A stretch of 64,000 bases of DNA from Pseudoips prasinana (GCA_951640165.1 OX621250.1:1240001-1304000); one strand, 5' to 3'; counted from the first letter of the stretch, positions 1 through 11,605 are shown. Numbers and translations: made by a program. The notes: generated by a model not told the origin, from the sequence alone.

Positions 1-1440
1 TGATTGCATTCGGTTTTCACATTTATTAAAAGGAGCATTTTAATAAAAGTTAAGTTATTTTTATTTTATTAAAAGTTGTAACTGGATGTATTAATTTTGC
101 AGTACCGATATTATATCAGTAAAATGTTGACATGCGGAAGGTTTTTGTTGCGGCAATTTATTCATATTGAGGATATTATTACCCAATGATGAGTGTGATG
201 GATGACACTTATCGGCGTGCCAGTAGTTAAATTATTATGTCATTTATGTCGTGTTTGCGATTTTCAATTTCAATTGAATTCAATATAACTTTCACAGTGA
301 TTTAGGTAATTACTGTTCCTAGTCCGTAATTGTTTTTAGCTTACGATATATATAAAATAGAGACAAACGATACGAACGATGGATGAAGTAGTAAGAATGA
401 AGATGAAGATGAAGTAGTAAGTAGTAAGAAGAAGAAGACGTTCAAGTTTATCAAGTTGGGTCTCAATAAAACAAGATAGCTGACATCTGCGTCTGCTGAG
501 TATTGGGTGAAGAAGGGATAGAGTAAACGCAATTTTGGTGCTAGTAAGAAGGAAGTTACGTAGTCTTCTCAAGGATCCAATTGATGCAAAAAAATTCCAA
601 CTGACGTTTCAAGCTGAGGGCCCCAAGAAAGGCAGCTGTGAAAGAATATGCTTAGGTTTTTAACTTCGCGACTTATTTATGAAACATTGCCACCAAAACG
701 AAGTTGTAGAAGTTGAGACAAAGATGCCTTAGCTATCATCCTCGAGCTACCAACAACAATGACTTGGGTCTTCTGTGGGTTAACGAGTAGTCGGCAATAA
801 CATAGTAGTTCTAGTACCTACAGTATATTCGTATTGTTTAGCTCATTTCACAGTTAAACGCTCATAAAGCGATAGGACGCAGTGCTCACATTTCAACATT
901 CCTTCAACATTCCCATAAATATAGCCATAACCTGTATGCCCAAATGATGTACCACTATCTTGAATAGTATGAGTAAGCTACTTATAATATTCAATATAGT
1001 GGTACATTGCATTGTAATCAGTCTATATCCTCGGTATAGAACCTAATCTAATATGGTGCCCTGCCCAAGTCGATGGATGAACGTCTATATTCGGCTATTG
1101 GGACAAAGGGACGTAACCTAATCTAATTATCGTGCTAGCTCGCTACTAAACGCCAAGCACCAATGTAATACGCAATTACACTGAAATGCCAGGAATTGCG
1201 CAGGTTTCAATTTAAATAAGACTTAAGAAGCACATAATAAATTGTTAATGATTACATAAATTGCAGTCTTAGTCGTTCCGTGAATTACAGATACCATCAT
1301 AAAATTTATTATTTGCCATTGCACACTCCTAAGAGATAACTATTCTATATGTTAACATTGTAGAAATATAATAAGTTTATTTTATTTAGAAAAACACAAA
1401 AATTATGTTAACCTATAAAATAATAACATGTTATTTATAT
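1..1440. other. AT-rich interval, no gene seen
   Basis: No coding region, RNA gene or recognisable repeat border was found here. A purine-rich low-complexity tract of GAA/GAT/AGT triplets lies at about 395-440; it gives short open frames on the other strand that I regard as spurious. Confidence 0.5.
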
Positions 1441-1444
1441 ATTT

Positions 1445-1655
1445 TTGAGGCGCTCATAGCCAAATGCTCTCACCGGTCGGTGAGCGATCGGAGAAGTTAA
1501 GCAACTAGGCTCGCAGTCAGTCCATAGATGTAGCTCGGTTGTAGCCATTAGAGAGAGAGAGAGATTCAGAGGCCTAACGGGCGGCCTGAACAACTCTGTC
1601 ACTAGCTAGGGTAACCACTGCCCATACGATAAGTAAGTAATTTATTTATTTATTT
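1445..1655 (+). mobile_element. 5S rRNA-derived SINE copy
   Basis: The head reads GAAGTTAAGCAACTAGGCTC followed by GTCAGTCCATAGATG, which resembles the internal promoter region of 5S rRNA (AAGTTAAGCAACG..., then TTAGTACTTGGATGGGTGACC). The body ends in GGGTAACCACTGCCCATACG and a TAAG-rich tail. Four other regions with the same body occur at about 15690, 16095, 24240 and 61720. A (GA)n run at 1552-1564 lies inside. It is a non-autonomous RNA polymerase III retroposon, not a 5S gene, because the 5' third of 5S is degraded and a non-5S tail follows. Confidence 0.6.
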
Positions 1656-3290
1656 AAGAAAACTCTACAGCTTTTTGCACATCACACTTATTAGAGAAAT
1701 ACATTAACATAATTGTATACTAAGCCAATTACAGTAGATGAAATGCAAGTATATAATTATTGTCAATTCAAGTTATTGACGCATAAGTGTGCCTAAGTTA
1801 AGTGAGAAGTTTTAAATATATATGGGATAGTATAGAACAACACGCGTTACAAAACAACTAAAATAAATAAATATTTAATAAAATGGCTCAAACTGGACAT
1901 TTGTAAAATTTATTGCTTTCCATTAGCTATCTTAAGCTTTGGTCACCTCATAGCTTATTATCAAACTCCTAAACTGGTGTTGCTTGCGGTAAAAGGTTTA
2001 CTTGCGGTCAGTTTATTTGATTGAGATTATTCTAGTTATATTATAGCAAGCTCCAGTTGAATTCCTGGGACTTGTTAATTTCTAAATTTGTATGGTTTCA
2101 CCAGCCGTTATTTTACCTTTCAAGAAGTGAGCATACAGCTTGAGCTTCTACTTAGCTTGAGTAGAATCACTGGGGACCACTAGAATACTAGCGTTCCAGA
2201 CATTCTTATAGCAGCTAATACTAATAAAAAAAAGTGACTGCTTTCTTCATGCAAACCTTCCAATTTATTTGAAATGCTTGGATTAATTTTCCTTTGTATT
2301 ACTTAAAGAAATATTTTTAGTATATATGAACATTTAAGAGCAGCATATATATTAACCACAAAGTTCATGTAGCATTTGAATGAATGTTAAATTTACTGAG
2401 ATTTAAAATCTTTATCTCCTTAGATTAACAGTTTACGGCTAAGTACTTAAAATTGATGAGGTTTTCCGCGTCTCTGAATTGGACTCGGTAATCTACAGAC
2501 AAACAACTCTGTGAACAGTTTAACTGATTCCACCTTGCACACCATAAAAATTTATAATCACCGATATCAATGATTCAGAAAGTCGCCAAATTCTTCTCCT
2601 AAAAGTCACCAAATCAGCACTTTTGAGCTTCTAGTAAAACCTTGCGCCAGACATCATATTTCACACAACAAAAGACCTGTAGGCGAATGATTTATTATTT
2701 CATTTGCCATTCACCCATTCGTTCTATTCTCATTCCATGGCCGACTGGACCGGGGACAATGGTTCCTTTTGAATAATGATACAGAAATATTTTGTTTTTG
2801 GAGTTAAAGTTATGACTAAAATGTGTGATAAAACTATCTTAAAACTGTCAAACACAGTAAAACAGCATGTTATGTGGAGGTAGGGCGTACGCAAAAAAAA
2901 TAGAGTGGGATTTCACGGCATGCACATGGAATCAATATAAATCAATAAATCTTTGTTATCTAAAAATAATACAAGGTCAGTAAATCTGGGTAAAATTTTC
3001 CAGGACTCAGTTTTCTCTGTATGCCATGAAACATAATATTCGTGTCTTCAAAACATGGACTATAGATTTCCAAATCACGAATATATTTGGTAATTTGGAT
3101 ACTCAATGATACTAAATATAGTTAGTAAATAAAAATTAGATTAAAAACGTTTACGATAAAACAAACCGCACGGGCGAACTAATTAATTTTTTTTGTAACT
3201 TTTATACTATCCACTATGTTTATGTACTGCATTGGGACCTTGACAAGTACAAGTGTATGTTAATACCCAAGTGCTGATTAAATTTCATTT
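1656..3290. other. AT-rich interval, no gene seen
   Basis: It starts with a TTTA-repeat stretch that resembles the 3' tail of a LINE read on the opposite strand (about 1645-1720). Otherwise I see no coding or repeat signature. Confidence 0.45.
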
Positions 3291-3291
3291 C

Positions 3292-3356
3292 ATTTATTCA
3301 CGTACACTAACAGCACGTGCAAATAGTCAGAACATGTTTGTAGTAATATAGTTTCG
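3292..3356 (-). mobile_element. Fragment of LINE 3'-UTR repeat R
   Basis: Contains AATAGTCAGAACATGTTTGT, a signature of repeat R, which is longer at about 15075, 29680 and 49205. The TTTATTCACG start is the complement of that repeat's A-rich 3' end, so this is a short 3' fragment on the minus strand. Confidence 0.5.
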
Positions 3357-3391
3357 AATAGATTATTATTTTAGGGTAAATTTATAACATA

Positions 3392-3568
3392 CTAGCTGTG
3401 CCCCGCGGTTTTACCCGCGTTAAACTTTGTAAATTATAGCCTCTATGTTAATCCAGGGTCACAGTTAACTCCATACCAAATATTATTAAAATCGTTTCAG
3501 CCGTTTAGACGTAAAGATGTTACAAACATACACACTAATAAACATTCGCCTTTATAATGTTAGTGTGA
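3392..3568 (-). mobile_element. Short non-autonomous Helitron (family 2)
   Basis: Read on the minus strand, the element begins TCACACTAACATTATAAAGG after an A and ends in the hairpin CGCGGGTAAAACCGCG, then GGGCACAGCTAG before a T. A|TC...hairpin...CTAG|T is the Helitron end structure. It is too short (177 bp) to encode a RepHel protein, so it must be mobilised in trans. Related copies lie at 18705, 25078, 35813 and, degraded, at 4234. Confidence 0.75.
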
Positions 3569-4233
3569 TAGATTTCACCACAGTCATTACTCGTCCTACG
3601 TCAATCTGGCACCGATGTTCCTCTGCGGTGAGTAACTGAGAACTGGTCGAGAAAAAATCTCGAGAGGGCACGGAATTTCATGTGGTTTAGTATTAATTGA
3701 ATCAAATTTTACTGTAAAAGTATTTAAGTTCTTAATATCACACAGTACTTATGACTGGTAGTCATAAGTTTAAAGCAGTAATCGCCAATCAAACAGTATC
3801 TACTTAAAAACTATATCCACAAACTATCCAAACCACTTTAAACTAGTTTTGTAAAACCTAGGTCGTCGTAAACCACATTCATACTTCGTCAAACAGTAGA
3901 ATTGAAAACTATATCTGCAGTAACTGAACCAACAAACTGCATAAAACTGGTTTATTCGTTTTTTTGTACTTTCATAGCGCTCTGAAGGGAAAACTCCGTC
4001 CGTGTGTCTATCAAGCGTCGGTTGTGAAATAAAAACTAGTTTAGTTGTGTTGCAATGAAATATTCTTTTCCTCTTGATATCGTCCATCTACCTAGTGGTA
4101 AAAGTAATTTAAGTACCTACTAGCTGTAGTTTGAAATGAATCAAAATTAAAAAAGAAGTTCTTTAAGTAGGGAAAATTTACGACTCCTCGTAAATGTAAT
4201 ATTTTAACGAAATAAATATTTTTTTATTTAATA
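3569..4233. other. Interval without recognised gene
   Basis: A minus-strand open frame of 87 codons (4087 to 3824) has no recognisable domain and lies in AT-rich DNA between two Helitron fragments. I do not call it a gene. Confidence 0.4.
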
Positions 4234-4425
4234 CTAGCTGTAATCCACTGTTTCACTCGCGTTCAACTTAATAAATTATAACCTATTCGTTACTTCGATA
4301 TATAAGCCTTAAAACTACAAAGTTTCAAGCAAATCCGTACCGTAGTTTTTACATGAAAGAGTAACAAACATCAATACATACGTACATCCAAACTCACGAG
4401 CTTTCTTATTGATAATATTCGTAGG
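4234..4425 (-). mobile_element. Degraded Helitron (family 2) remnant
   Basis: Begins with CTAGCTG and keeps the order hairpin remnant, ATAAATTATA, then TTTTACATGAAAGAGTAACAAAC. This parallels the family-2 Helitrons, but the hairpin is badly diverged. Confidence 0.45.
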
Positions 4426-6525
4426 ATATCGCAACAGAGGTATTTCAGAAAGTGTTGGAGAATAAAAGGTTTTATACTATTATAGAGTTGCATGAAAACC
4501 CTGCAAAGAAGGGCGTTATAGGATGGTCTATGTCTGTCTGTAACTTGTTATGTCGCAACGTTGCTACCCAACAATTTTACTAATTCCAATGTTGTTTTCT
4601 TCATTCAAAGTGTTTCTTAGTTACGTTTCATGAAAATTGGTTAAACCGTTCAAACGTGACAGCGCTTTTACTAATTGGACTCAGAGATTTTTGACGGAGA
4701 GTTCAGTTCTATATTTTTATAGAACTACTTTTATTCAACTATTAAATATCAGCTCCATAATCTCTATTCTCACTTTTGTACTCTTAGTGATTATTCACCC
4801 GCTAAAAGAAGAAAAATCATGCAACCGCCGAACAATTAGCTTCAACAAATCTTTGTTCAAAAGAAATTAATGCGTCATTAAAGTCGTATTACACAAAAAC
4901 CCTAGTTCGCAATGCCATCATATATTTGGGGTAACCATTGTATTACAACTGAAAACGTTTTAATTCCTAATTTATAACATGAAGTTATTTGAATTCAATT
5001 GGGTAACGTGGCTTGCAGGAATTTCACACCGTGATTTAACGTTCCGTGTTAGGATCTGGCTACGGAATTTTGAAGGAATTTGTAGGGACTAGGAACTAGG
5101 CGACCTGTTGAATTGTAGAAAGAAATGTTAGTGTTTGGAACACAATTTCTGTTGTTAATAAATACATAACAAAAATTATTAAACTTCCGAATCGAACATC
5201 GCAAGCCCTAATAAAAATGTTAAGACATATCAAATTATTTATATTTTAGACTTTCTTGCGATTACTCTAAAATACATTATGTCTTCTACTTAAATTAGCT
5301 TGGAGCAGAATGTTACCGTTGATCGAAATAATTGTAAATAACGTCGTCTCTGGAACGTCATAGAACGTCTGGACGAGGAGATCACGGCTTACCTAGTGAA
5401 AGTCAAGGCTTTTACAAGCTCGTGATAATGGATATACTAGAAATCATACTCATAAAATTAAATTTTATAAAATTATCGCAATGCAAAGCGTATTTCTAGC
5501 TTAGATTAACGCTCTGCATTGCGAATAATGCTATAAAATAAAATCTAATAATTTGGAAGGTGTTTTCAATATGATATGATTTTTCACATGCAACTGTGAA
5601 CATATCAGTCGACCATATTTCTAGAAAAAACAAAGCCCATGGAAACACTTACATTCTCCGAAAGGGAATTCTAAATTTGATCTGCCAGTGTGTGTCGTTC
5701 GTAGTTTAACACAAAACTCTTACCCCGGATTTGTAGATGGTGTTGGTTCGAGACCCGCCGGAAGATTCGATTTATGATAACCCATTTTTGAGATTAGATA
5801 TCGGAATCGTCAACGCGCCACATCCCCGAAACAAATCTTCGTTATTACATAAACTTTGGGCGATATAGGTATCGAAGTGGCAACCTCCGCTACTCTAAGA
5901 CCAATGGCTTACATCGCTCGGACGCAAAGGCCGTCTCAAAAAGCGATTAAATATGTTCTTACAGCACACATATGTATACATTCGGTTTGTGTACCAAATA
6001 TATCTGACCCAGTCCCTCTATTTACATACGCAATCAACTGAATATACAAAAAAGTCCCACACGTACGTAAAATCCAGATTCCTATCTCCCAGATTATTAT
6101 CCAGAACCAATATTAGGTACATATTACGCGGACCTAACCCATTTTTACACAAAATATACGAAAGTAATCCGCCCAAAATGCTAAGCGTTTCTAATAAAAT
6201 TATCCTGAAAACAATATTTTGGAAATCCTTTAGAGCTTAAGATTGTGATGGTGGAACAAATTTTGTCCAAAAAGGTTATAATCCTGGGACAGACATAGGC
6301 AAGATGTACCCGCTACCCTATTTAACATATTTTTGCAGGATCATCGTGTCAAAAATGTTTAAGAAGTTATTACACCGTACAAAGGATAGATAGAAAGTTT
6401 GTAAGAGAATACGGGCATTGAAATAATATTATGACAGTGATTTAATGGTTGTTTTAATATCACGTTTGACGTATGAGTTTTCTCCATTACAGTCTCACCC
6501 AAGGTTAGTCATCTTCACGAATCAT
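4426..6525. other. Interval without recognised gene; one imperfect hairpin
   Basis: An imperfect inverted repeat at about 5462-5541 (ATCGCAATGCAAAGCGT against its near complement ACGCTCTGCATTGCGA) looks like a small fold-back. At about 5845-5940 a minus-strand stretch resembles a decayed tRNA-like SINE head, too weak to call. No coding region is supported. Confidence 0.4.
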
Positions 6526-6527
6526 TC

Positions 6528-6600
6528 ATATCATCATCATCACGTCAACCGAATGGCGTCCACTGCTGTACAAAAGCCTCCCAAAAAGATTTCAAGAATA
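6528..6600 (-). mobile_element. RTE-type LINE 3' tail fragment
   Basis: ATCATCATCATCA followed by the complement of the RTE 3' end (GTCCACTGCTGTACAAAAGCCTCCC). In this LINE clade the short 3' UTR ends in ATG/TGA repeats. The same arrangement is clearer at 48356 and 58172. Confidence 0.5.
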
Positions 6601-7124
6601 GAGTTGTTCCCATGAATTGGTGGGATATGCCATAAAAAAAATTATAATGATATAAACGACTTCAATTCCTTGAATTTATTTGTCTACATTAGGCAAGAGA
6701 TTCCTAGGTCTTTAAAAATCTTCCATTCTTTTGTGTGAATAATTTGCCCCAATCCCACTACTTCGAAATAATTTCAAAGAGATTTTTGACATTCAAATAC
6801 CTACTTCTTTTATTTTCATGGCTAAAACTACACTAAATAATTCCGTCACAAATAAATAAAGCTGACTAGACAAAGTGATTGTATCCGCGGAAGTCCAATG
6901 AGGCATTAGCTTGAACAGACGCTGGCTGACTCCATACCAACTAATGGCATGTCACGCCAGACTACATCTGTTACAGACTAGTGGGTCTAATAGTAGAAGA
7001 GACTAGTTGAAGATTTATGAGTCGTCGTTGGTTGTTTATTTAGAAAAAGAGAATATTACAACGGTCAAAAATATAATAAACAGTCTTGTGTGTGCATATT
7101 AGGGTACCCCTTTGAACTTTTTGC

Positions 7125-7331
7125 TGCGCACTACTGCTCTGTGGAATCAATTAGCTGCGGAGGTGTTTCCGATCAGGCATGACATAGCAACCTTCAAGAA
7201 ACGAGCCTATTCTTTTCTTAGAGGCCGGCAACGCACTTCCAGCTCCTCTGGTGTTGCGAGTATCCATGGGCGGCGGTGATCACTTACCATAAGGTGACAC
7301 GCTTGCTCTTTTGCCATCCTATTTTACAAAA
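7125..7331 (+). pseudogene. C-terminal end of a CR1/Jockey-like LINE reverse transcriptase plus 3' UTR
   Basis: From 7139 the frame reads LWNQLAAEVFPIRHDIATFK and runs on to FLRGRQR before a stop at 7276-7278. The pattern W-N-x-L-...-FK is the usual C-terminal signature of CR1/Jockey-type LINE reverse transcriptases. The 3' UTR with CCATGGGCGGCGGTGATCAC, ending in an A-run, follows directly. It is a severely 5'-truncated, non-functional copy of the kind left by target-primed reverse transcription. Related 3' ends lie on the minus strand at 42062 and 43107. Confidence 0.65.
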
Positions 7332-7334
7332 AAA

Positions 7335-7899
7335 GTCATTCCTACAACACATCCTGATGAAAAATGGAAGTAGACGTAAAAGGCAATCCCAGATATATTT
7401 TTTTAGTTTTATCTCCAAGTAGACATGGATAAGCTTCATTTTGCCATTCTACGATAGTATCAATTCCCTTGAGGAATCTTTAGTTTCGAAAGTAAAAAGG
7501 CTTCGGCGGCTGGTCTGCTCGGAGACTTGCAGTTGATTGCGTAGCTACGCAAGACAGTTTATATTAAAAAATTGTGTACACCAATGCAGATACTTCTTCT
7601 ATCCTCACTCTTATAATTCATAGGGAACAATTTAAATACAACACGAATGAGACAGATCAGGCGCAAGACCGATTGCTCTCTGAGGCACGGGCGTAAAACA
7701 CTATTCAACTTCCAGATTCCGAGCCTGGAATCCAGAAGTTGGTACTGTCTCTAAGTGTATTGCCATTGACCTCATCGTCTGCAGTGAAACACGCTACCGA
7801 TAGATAAACAAGACAGTCTTACACCAAGTGATAACTTGATAAAGACATAGATATCAAGTTCGATATGTCTGTTCTTTTTTCAAAATCCTACTTATATTA
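7335..7899. other. Interval without recognised gene
   Basis: No coding region or repeat border identified. Confidence 0.4.
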
Positions 7900-8146
7900 T
7901 AATATCTGGGGACAATTTCACACAGATCATCCTAGCCCCAAACTAAGCAAAGCTTGTACTATGGGTACCAGGCGACGATATACATACTTATATAGATAGA
8001 TAAATACATATATACATAGAAAACATCCATGACTCAGAAACAAATATTCGTGCTCATCACACAAATATTTGCACTTACCGGGATTCGAACCCAGGACCAC
8101 CAGCTTCGTAGGCAGGAGCACTACCAACTAGGCTATGGTGACCGTC
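7900..8146 (-). mobile_element. SINE-A (tRNA-headed) full-length copy
   Basis: On the minus strand it reads GGTCACC(A)TAGCCTAGTTGG (A box region), then GGGTTCGAATCCCGG (B box), then a body with CCCATAGTACAAGCTTTGCT and a tail near AATATTATAAT. A box, B box and T-arm-like pairing mark a tRNA-derived head. The T-arm is well preserved, so it is young among the local copies. Other copies: 17180, 21713, 30580, 36248 and 41437. Confidence 0.8.
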
Positions 8147-8150
8147 AAAA

Positions 8151-8402
8151 ACGCGAAAGTTTGTAAGGGTGGATGGATGGATGTTTGATACTCTTTCACG
8201 TAATAACTACTCAATGGATTTTAATGAAACTTCACAATTATATAACTTATACATCAGAATAACACATACGTTACAATTTATAAAGATATTGTGTGAATTG
8301 TCCAAAATATGACGATAAGTGTCAAGTCAGTAGGAAAAAATCTATCATCTGTGAGCTATTCCGGCGTGCACTGCCGGGTGCACGCCGGGTGCACTTGTGA
8401 GT
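8151..8402 (+). mobile_element. 5' part of a Helitron-like repeat split by E2 copy 1
   Basis: ACGCGAAAGTTTGTAAGGGT and a following ACTCTTTCACGTAATAACTA match the start of family-2 Helitron-like repeats. The matching 3' end (hairpin remnant and CTAG) is found on the far side of E2, at 12243-12317, so E2 inserted into this repeat. A small GC-rich tandem motif, CCGGGTGCAC, sits at about 8374-8394. Confidence 0.55.
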
Positions 8403-8433
8403 ATATCGTCCCCGTAGTTGGAAAACTAAATAA
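8403..8433 (+). repeat. E2 copy 1 left TIR
   Basis: ATAT followed by CGTCCCCGTAGTTGGAAAAC and TAAATAA; perfect inverted match to 12212-12242. Confidence 0.85.
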
Positions 8434-8954
8434 CTCTGATTTTGTAGTTCTGAGATAAACGCGATTTAGTGTTTTTTTTTTAGTTAATGTACATTTGTAA
8501 GAAAATGTGAGACAATTTTGCTGTCGGCAATTTTATATTTTGTGGACCTGATAACCTTTCACATTATGCTTTGACAAACTGAACTCTATATTTAACTGTA
8601 ACTAAATAACAAATAAAAAATCAAGTTGTTTAATTTTGCCACAACTGTTTTTATAACGTAACTGCATTTAGCTACTTATTTCGGCTATTTATTTAGTTTT
8701 CCTACAAGGTAAATACATTTGGTAGAGTAAAATTTGGTGGAATAAGTGCAGTTATTGAATTTATCATACTCGAAATATTTTCAAATGTAAAATTTAGTGG
8801 CTTTGTATGTTATTATTACTTTGATATTTTTTGACTTTTGTTGGTCTCATATGAAATAAACGCTGTATTAGTTAATTAATAAAGCTACATTAAGCAATAA
8901 ATAGAAAATTTTAGAAAAGGTGTATTGTTATCAGATACTTATCATGCCACAAAC

Positions 8955-9587
8955 TTAAACAATAAACATCATCATCATCATATCAGCCGAACTCCACAAT
9001 TGCCGGTCTTGCGCTATTCGCACCCAGCGCCTTCCAGCGACCCGCACAAGATCATCGGCCCATCTTGTAGGGGGCCTACCCACGCTCTCTCCTCTTCCAG
9101 TTCGTGGTCGCCTCTTGAGAACCTTTTTGCCCCAACGGTCGTCGGGTCTACAAATTATGTGCCCCGCCCACTGCCACTTCAGTTTTGCAATTCTTCGGGC
9201 TATGTCGGTGACTTTGGTTCGCCTGCGGATTTTGAAACTTCTTATTCGATCCCGCAGGGAAACTCCGAGCATAGCCCTCTCCATTGCTCTTGGGGTGACC
9301 TTGAGCCTTCTAATGAGGTCCATAGTGAGCGACCACGTCTCTGTTTCGTAAGTCATCACTGGCAACACACACTGGTCGAAGACTTTCGACATGAGAAACT
9401 GCGGTATTTTGGAAGAGAAAATGTTACGTAGCGTCCCGAACGCTGCCCAGCCGTGTCGCAGTGACATAGTGGCGTTTTCATACAAACACTTTAACACCTC
9501 GATATACCGGTAGTCGATTTGGCACCTTTGGAGAGACCTGAGCACGGCCCAGGCTTCGATAGAATCAAAGGCTTTCTCATAATCCAC
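8955..9587 (-). pseudogene. RTE-type reverse transcriptase, C-terminal half lacking the catalytic core
   Basis: This frame of 210 codons starts at the first catalytic-aspartate motif (MDYEKAFDSIEAW, motif A). It then jumps from MSLRH straight to GWAAFGTLRNIFSS at about 9453. In RTE-type enzymes motif B (the SPxLF region) and the FADD/YADD motif C should lie between these, so roughly the whole active-site palm is deleted in frame. The tail, with KWQWAGHI, DDRWGKKVL and RWADDLVRVAGRRWVRIAQDR, is the usual RTE C-terminal region. The end runs into an ATG-repeat (CATCATCATCATCAT on the plus strand at about 8970), the typical RTE 3' tail. It cannot be an active polymerase. Automatic pipelines tend to give such fragments host-like names, which should be ignored. 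E2 copy 2 shares the same deletion. Confidence 0.85.
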
Positions 9588-9609
9588 GAACGCTAAACAC
9601 AGTGGCTTG

Positions 9610-10018
9610 TTATACTTTTCGGTCTTCTACACAACTTGTCCCAGCATATGCCCCACCATAGACCACATGGTCTATGGTGCTAAAACCTTTTCGGAAACCA
9701 GTTTGTTCGGGAGGCTGGAAGTCATCAAACCTGCGTGCGAGACGATTCGTAATGACCCTCGAAAGCAACTTGTAAACATGGCTCAGCAGTGTTGGTCTAT
9801 AATTCTTCAATAGGGTTTTGTCGCCCATTTTGAAGAAGAGCACCACCACACTTCTGTGCCATACTTGTGGAGTTGTTGTTAGTTTGACCATCTAGTACGA
9901 CGGAGTTAAATAAGTTCTGATGGGCCCGTAGGATTGGTGTACCACCCGCCTTCAGAAGGCCTGCTGTAACTACATCCTCACCAAGCGCCTTATTGTTCTT
10001 AAGTTGTCTGAGAGCCAT
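9610..10018 (-). pseudogene. RTE-type reverse transcriptase, finger region in two frames
   Basis: Two overlapping minus-strand frames together cover the N-terminal part of the reverse-transcriptase domain. One (10018-9797) reads LRQLKNNKALGEDVVTAGLL. The other (9891-9610) reads SVVVLFFKMGDKTLLKNYRP and PEQTGFRKGFSTIDH. K-N-N-K-A-x-G-x-D and N-Y-R-P are conserved early motifs of non-LTR reverse transcriptases. At least one frameshift separates the frames, and another separates them from the following 8955-9587 frame. Non-functional. Confidence 0.8.
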
Positions 10019-10075
10019 TCTAATCTCGTACAGGCTGACTTCCAGGATGTCTTCGGTGTAATGAGTAATGACGGA

Positions 10076-10380
10076 TTAGTCGTGCTCTGGGATCCGAGAC
10101 ACTTTAGAGCCTTTGTTCCGCTCGATGGTCTCTTTAATACTAATTGTATTAAATTGACGCGTGAGGCGAGTCAAAGACTTTGAGATCTGTCTGTTGAGCC
10201 GCCGGTATCTGGTAGCATCATCTGAGGGGTTCAGAACCATTATCCGTCTTTCTTCTATAAGTTGCAAGGTAAAGTCAGAGATCTTTTTAGTTCTGTTTGT
10301 ACGGCGGGCCTTGAAGACTTTAGACCCAGCCGTATGGACAGCTTCTACAAGCTTGTCGTAGTATGAGTCCACTTGACTGC
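10076..10380 (-). pseudogene. RTE linker between endonuclease and reverse transcriptase
   Basis: A basic, helix-rich stretch (YYDKLVEAVHTAGSKVFKAR, then KKISDFTLQLIEERR) lies between the endonuclease and reverse-transcriptase remnants, as the LINE order requires. The frame is joined upstream to sequence of the inserted SINE (10382-10530), so the apparent first 30 or so codons of the open frame are not LINE protein. Confidence 0.7.
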
Positions 10381-10381
10381 A

Positions 10382-10530
10382 TGTGTGGCGTGGTGGCTGA
10401 GACAGTCGCCTCGCCGCTTCGTGTCGCGGGTTTGAATCCCGCGCCGGACAGCTATTTTTGTGACCCATAAATAGTTGTTCTGAGCCTGGATGTAATTTGT
10501 GTCCGTCTATTATATGTTTGTAAAGTACCT
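10382..10530 (+). mobile_element. SINE-D (tRNA-headed) inside the LINE of E2 copy 1
   Basis: TGGCTGAGACAGTCGCC (A box-like) and GCGGGTTTGAATCCCGC (B box and T arm) are followed by TTGTGACCCATAAATAGTTG and CTGGATGTAATTTGTGTCCG. It lies opposite to the LINE and interrupts its linker. The identical SINE sits at the equivalent place in E2 copy 2, so the insertion predates the spread of E2. Related copies: 14825, 25362, 32460, 55173 and 56523. Confidence 0.75.
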
Positions 10531-10604
10531 ATAAGATTAGATTACCTAGTGCTAGGCATTCGAAACGGTTTTGCAATTACAGCTGAAATGGTTCGGGGTT
10601 TTGG

Positions 10605-11130
10605 ACGTGCATAGGTAAAGATCGGAGCGTAGATTTTATCAGTCGGGACCTCTGCAACTTGACATTAAGGTTCAATGAGCCTCTCACCAGTCTGTGATCG
10701 CTGCCGGTTTTATCCCCATTGAACATCTGTCGTCTCATCGACAAGATAAGGTCCATTTGCGGTGATCCGACTTTCTGAATAAGGAATTCATCATCAAGAG
10801 TTCCTCCATCTCCATGAAGTCGGCCAACATTTGGCCCCGGGGGTTCCGGTCTCCAGTTCCAAATTGCCCCACTCTCAGCCGATTTCCGAATCGTTTGCCC
10901 AGATTCGCGTCAAAGTCCACAAATGACCACAGTGAAAACGTTTTTAGAGCTATGTATGGCTCTTGATATATCCTCAACCTCATCGTCGGAGTTCGTCGAA
11001 GTCGGCGCGCATACCTGTATTACCTTCAACGAATACCGCTTGGTAATTCTGAGAATAAGTTATGCTACCCTAATCGACACACTCTCGATTTTGACTACGT
11101 TGTCCCAAGTGTTTGTCCCAAGGTGACACC
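10605..11130 (-). pseudogene. RTE-type LINE endonuclease (APE-like) remnant
   Basis: Apurinic-endonuclease-like domain of a LINE, which would nick the target DNA. Pieces in different frames show GTGDRNPRGQMLADFMEMEE, the variant of the GDFNAK region (FVDFDANLGKRFG), and further on SDHRLVRG, the conserved SDH near the end of such nucleases. The pieces are shifted relative to each other, so at least two frameshifts are present. The equivalent stretch in copy 2 (39224-39676) happens to have a longer uninterrupted frame. Confidence 0.75.
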
Positions 11131-11249
11131 ACATTGGGAAAGTTGGTCGCCGTTCCGGAAATAGAGCAGGTTCCCGGATTTTAGGATTATCGTGTCCTCC
11201 TCCTCTCTTCGGACTTGAGACAATTTTATGATATCCCAATGTAACCTGC

Positions 11250-11489
11250 TCAGTTCTTCCTACAGTTCGATGATCTTCTCGTTGATCCGCAGTATGCGAG
11301 TGTTATATGTTGCCTGGGCCAGAGGATGTCGGTTTTGGTAAAACGGCGTCTGCCGGGGGTTTTTAGCACCCCGGTTTCTATTTCCTTATTTTCAGTTTCT
11401 ATTTCTGAATCTGTTGTCTCAGCGAAATATTGTGTTCCATGATTCTTTTTCAGGGTAACCCGGTGAGACTTGTTCAATAAGGGTTTCAA
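11250..11489 (-). pseudogene. N-terminal part of the LINE ORF in E2 copy 1
   Basis: Open frame of 79 codons reading DSEIETENKEIETGVLKTPG, then RRRFTKTDILWPRQHITLAY before diverging. The end (LWP...ITLAYCGSTRR) looks like the start of the APE-like nuclease domain, where RTE proteins have a W-N-(V/T)-R element. The acidic and basic N-terminal stretch is poorly conserved in the family. Alternatively, the first 50 residues could derive from the TIR element's own gene. Confidence 0.5.
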
Positions 11490-11605
11490 TAATAGCTCGA
11501 GTTGTTATAATATTACTTGTTTCATCTTCAGAATCTCTCGACAAAATGGTTTATTCATTCAAATCTCTTTACTCTTTTTTTCTTCTTATCCAATGAAATA
11601 TTGAA

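Noticed and set aside
395..572. Open frames near the left end of the window
   Set aside because: They arise from a purine-rich low-complexity tract read on the opposite strand.
8925..9431. Plus-strand open frame of 168 codons, with a twin at 37572-38078
   Set aside because: It is the exact antisense of the RTE reverse-transcriptase remnant, rich in Ser/Pro/His from reverse reading, and has no domain of its own.
8955..9587. Possible host gene (such fragments are often labelled craniofacial-development-like)
   Set aside because: The residues are those of an RTE reverse transcriptase, and the 3' end is an ATG-repeat LINE tail inside a repeated element.
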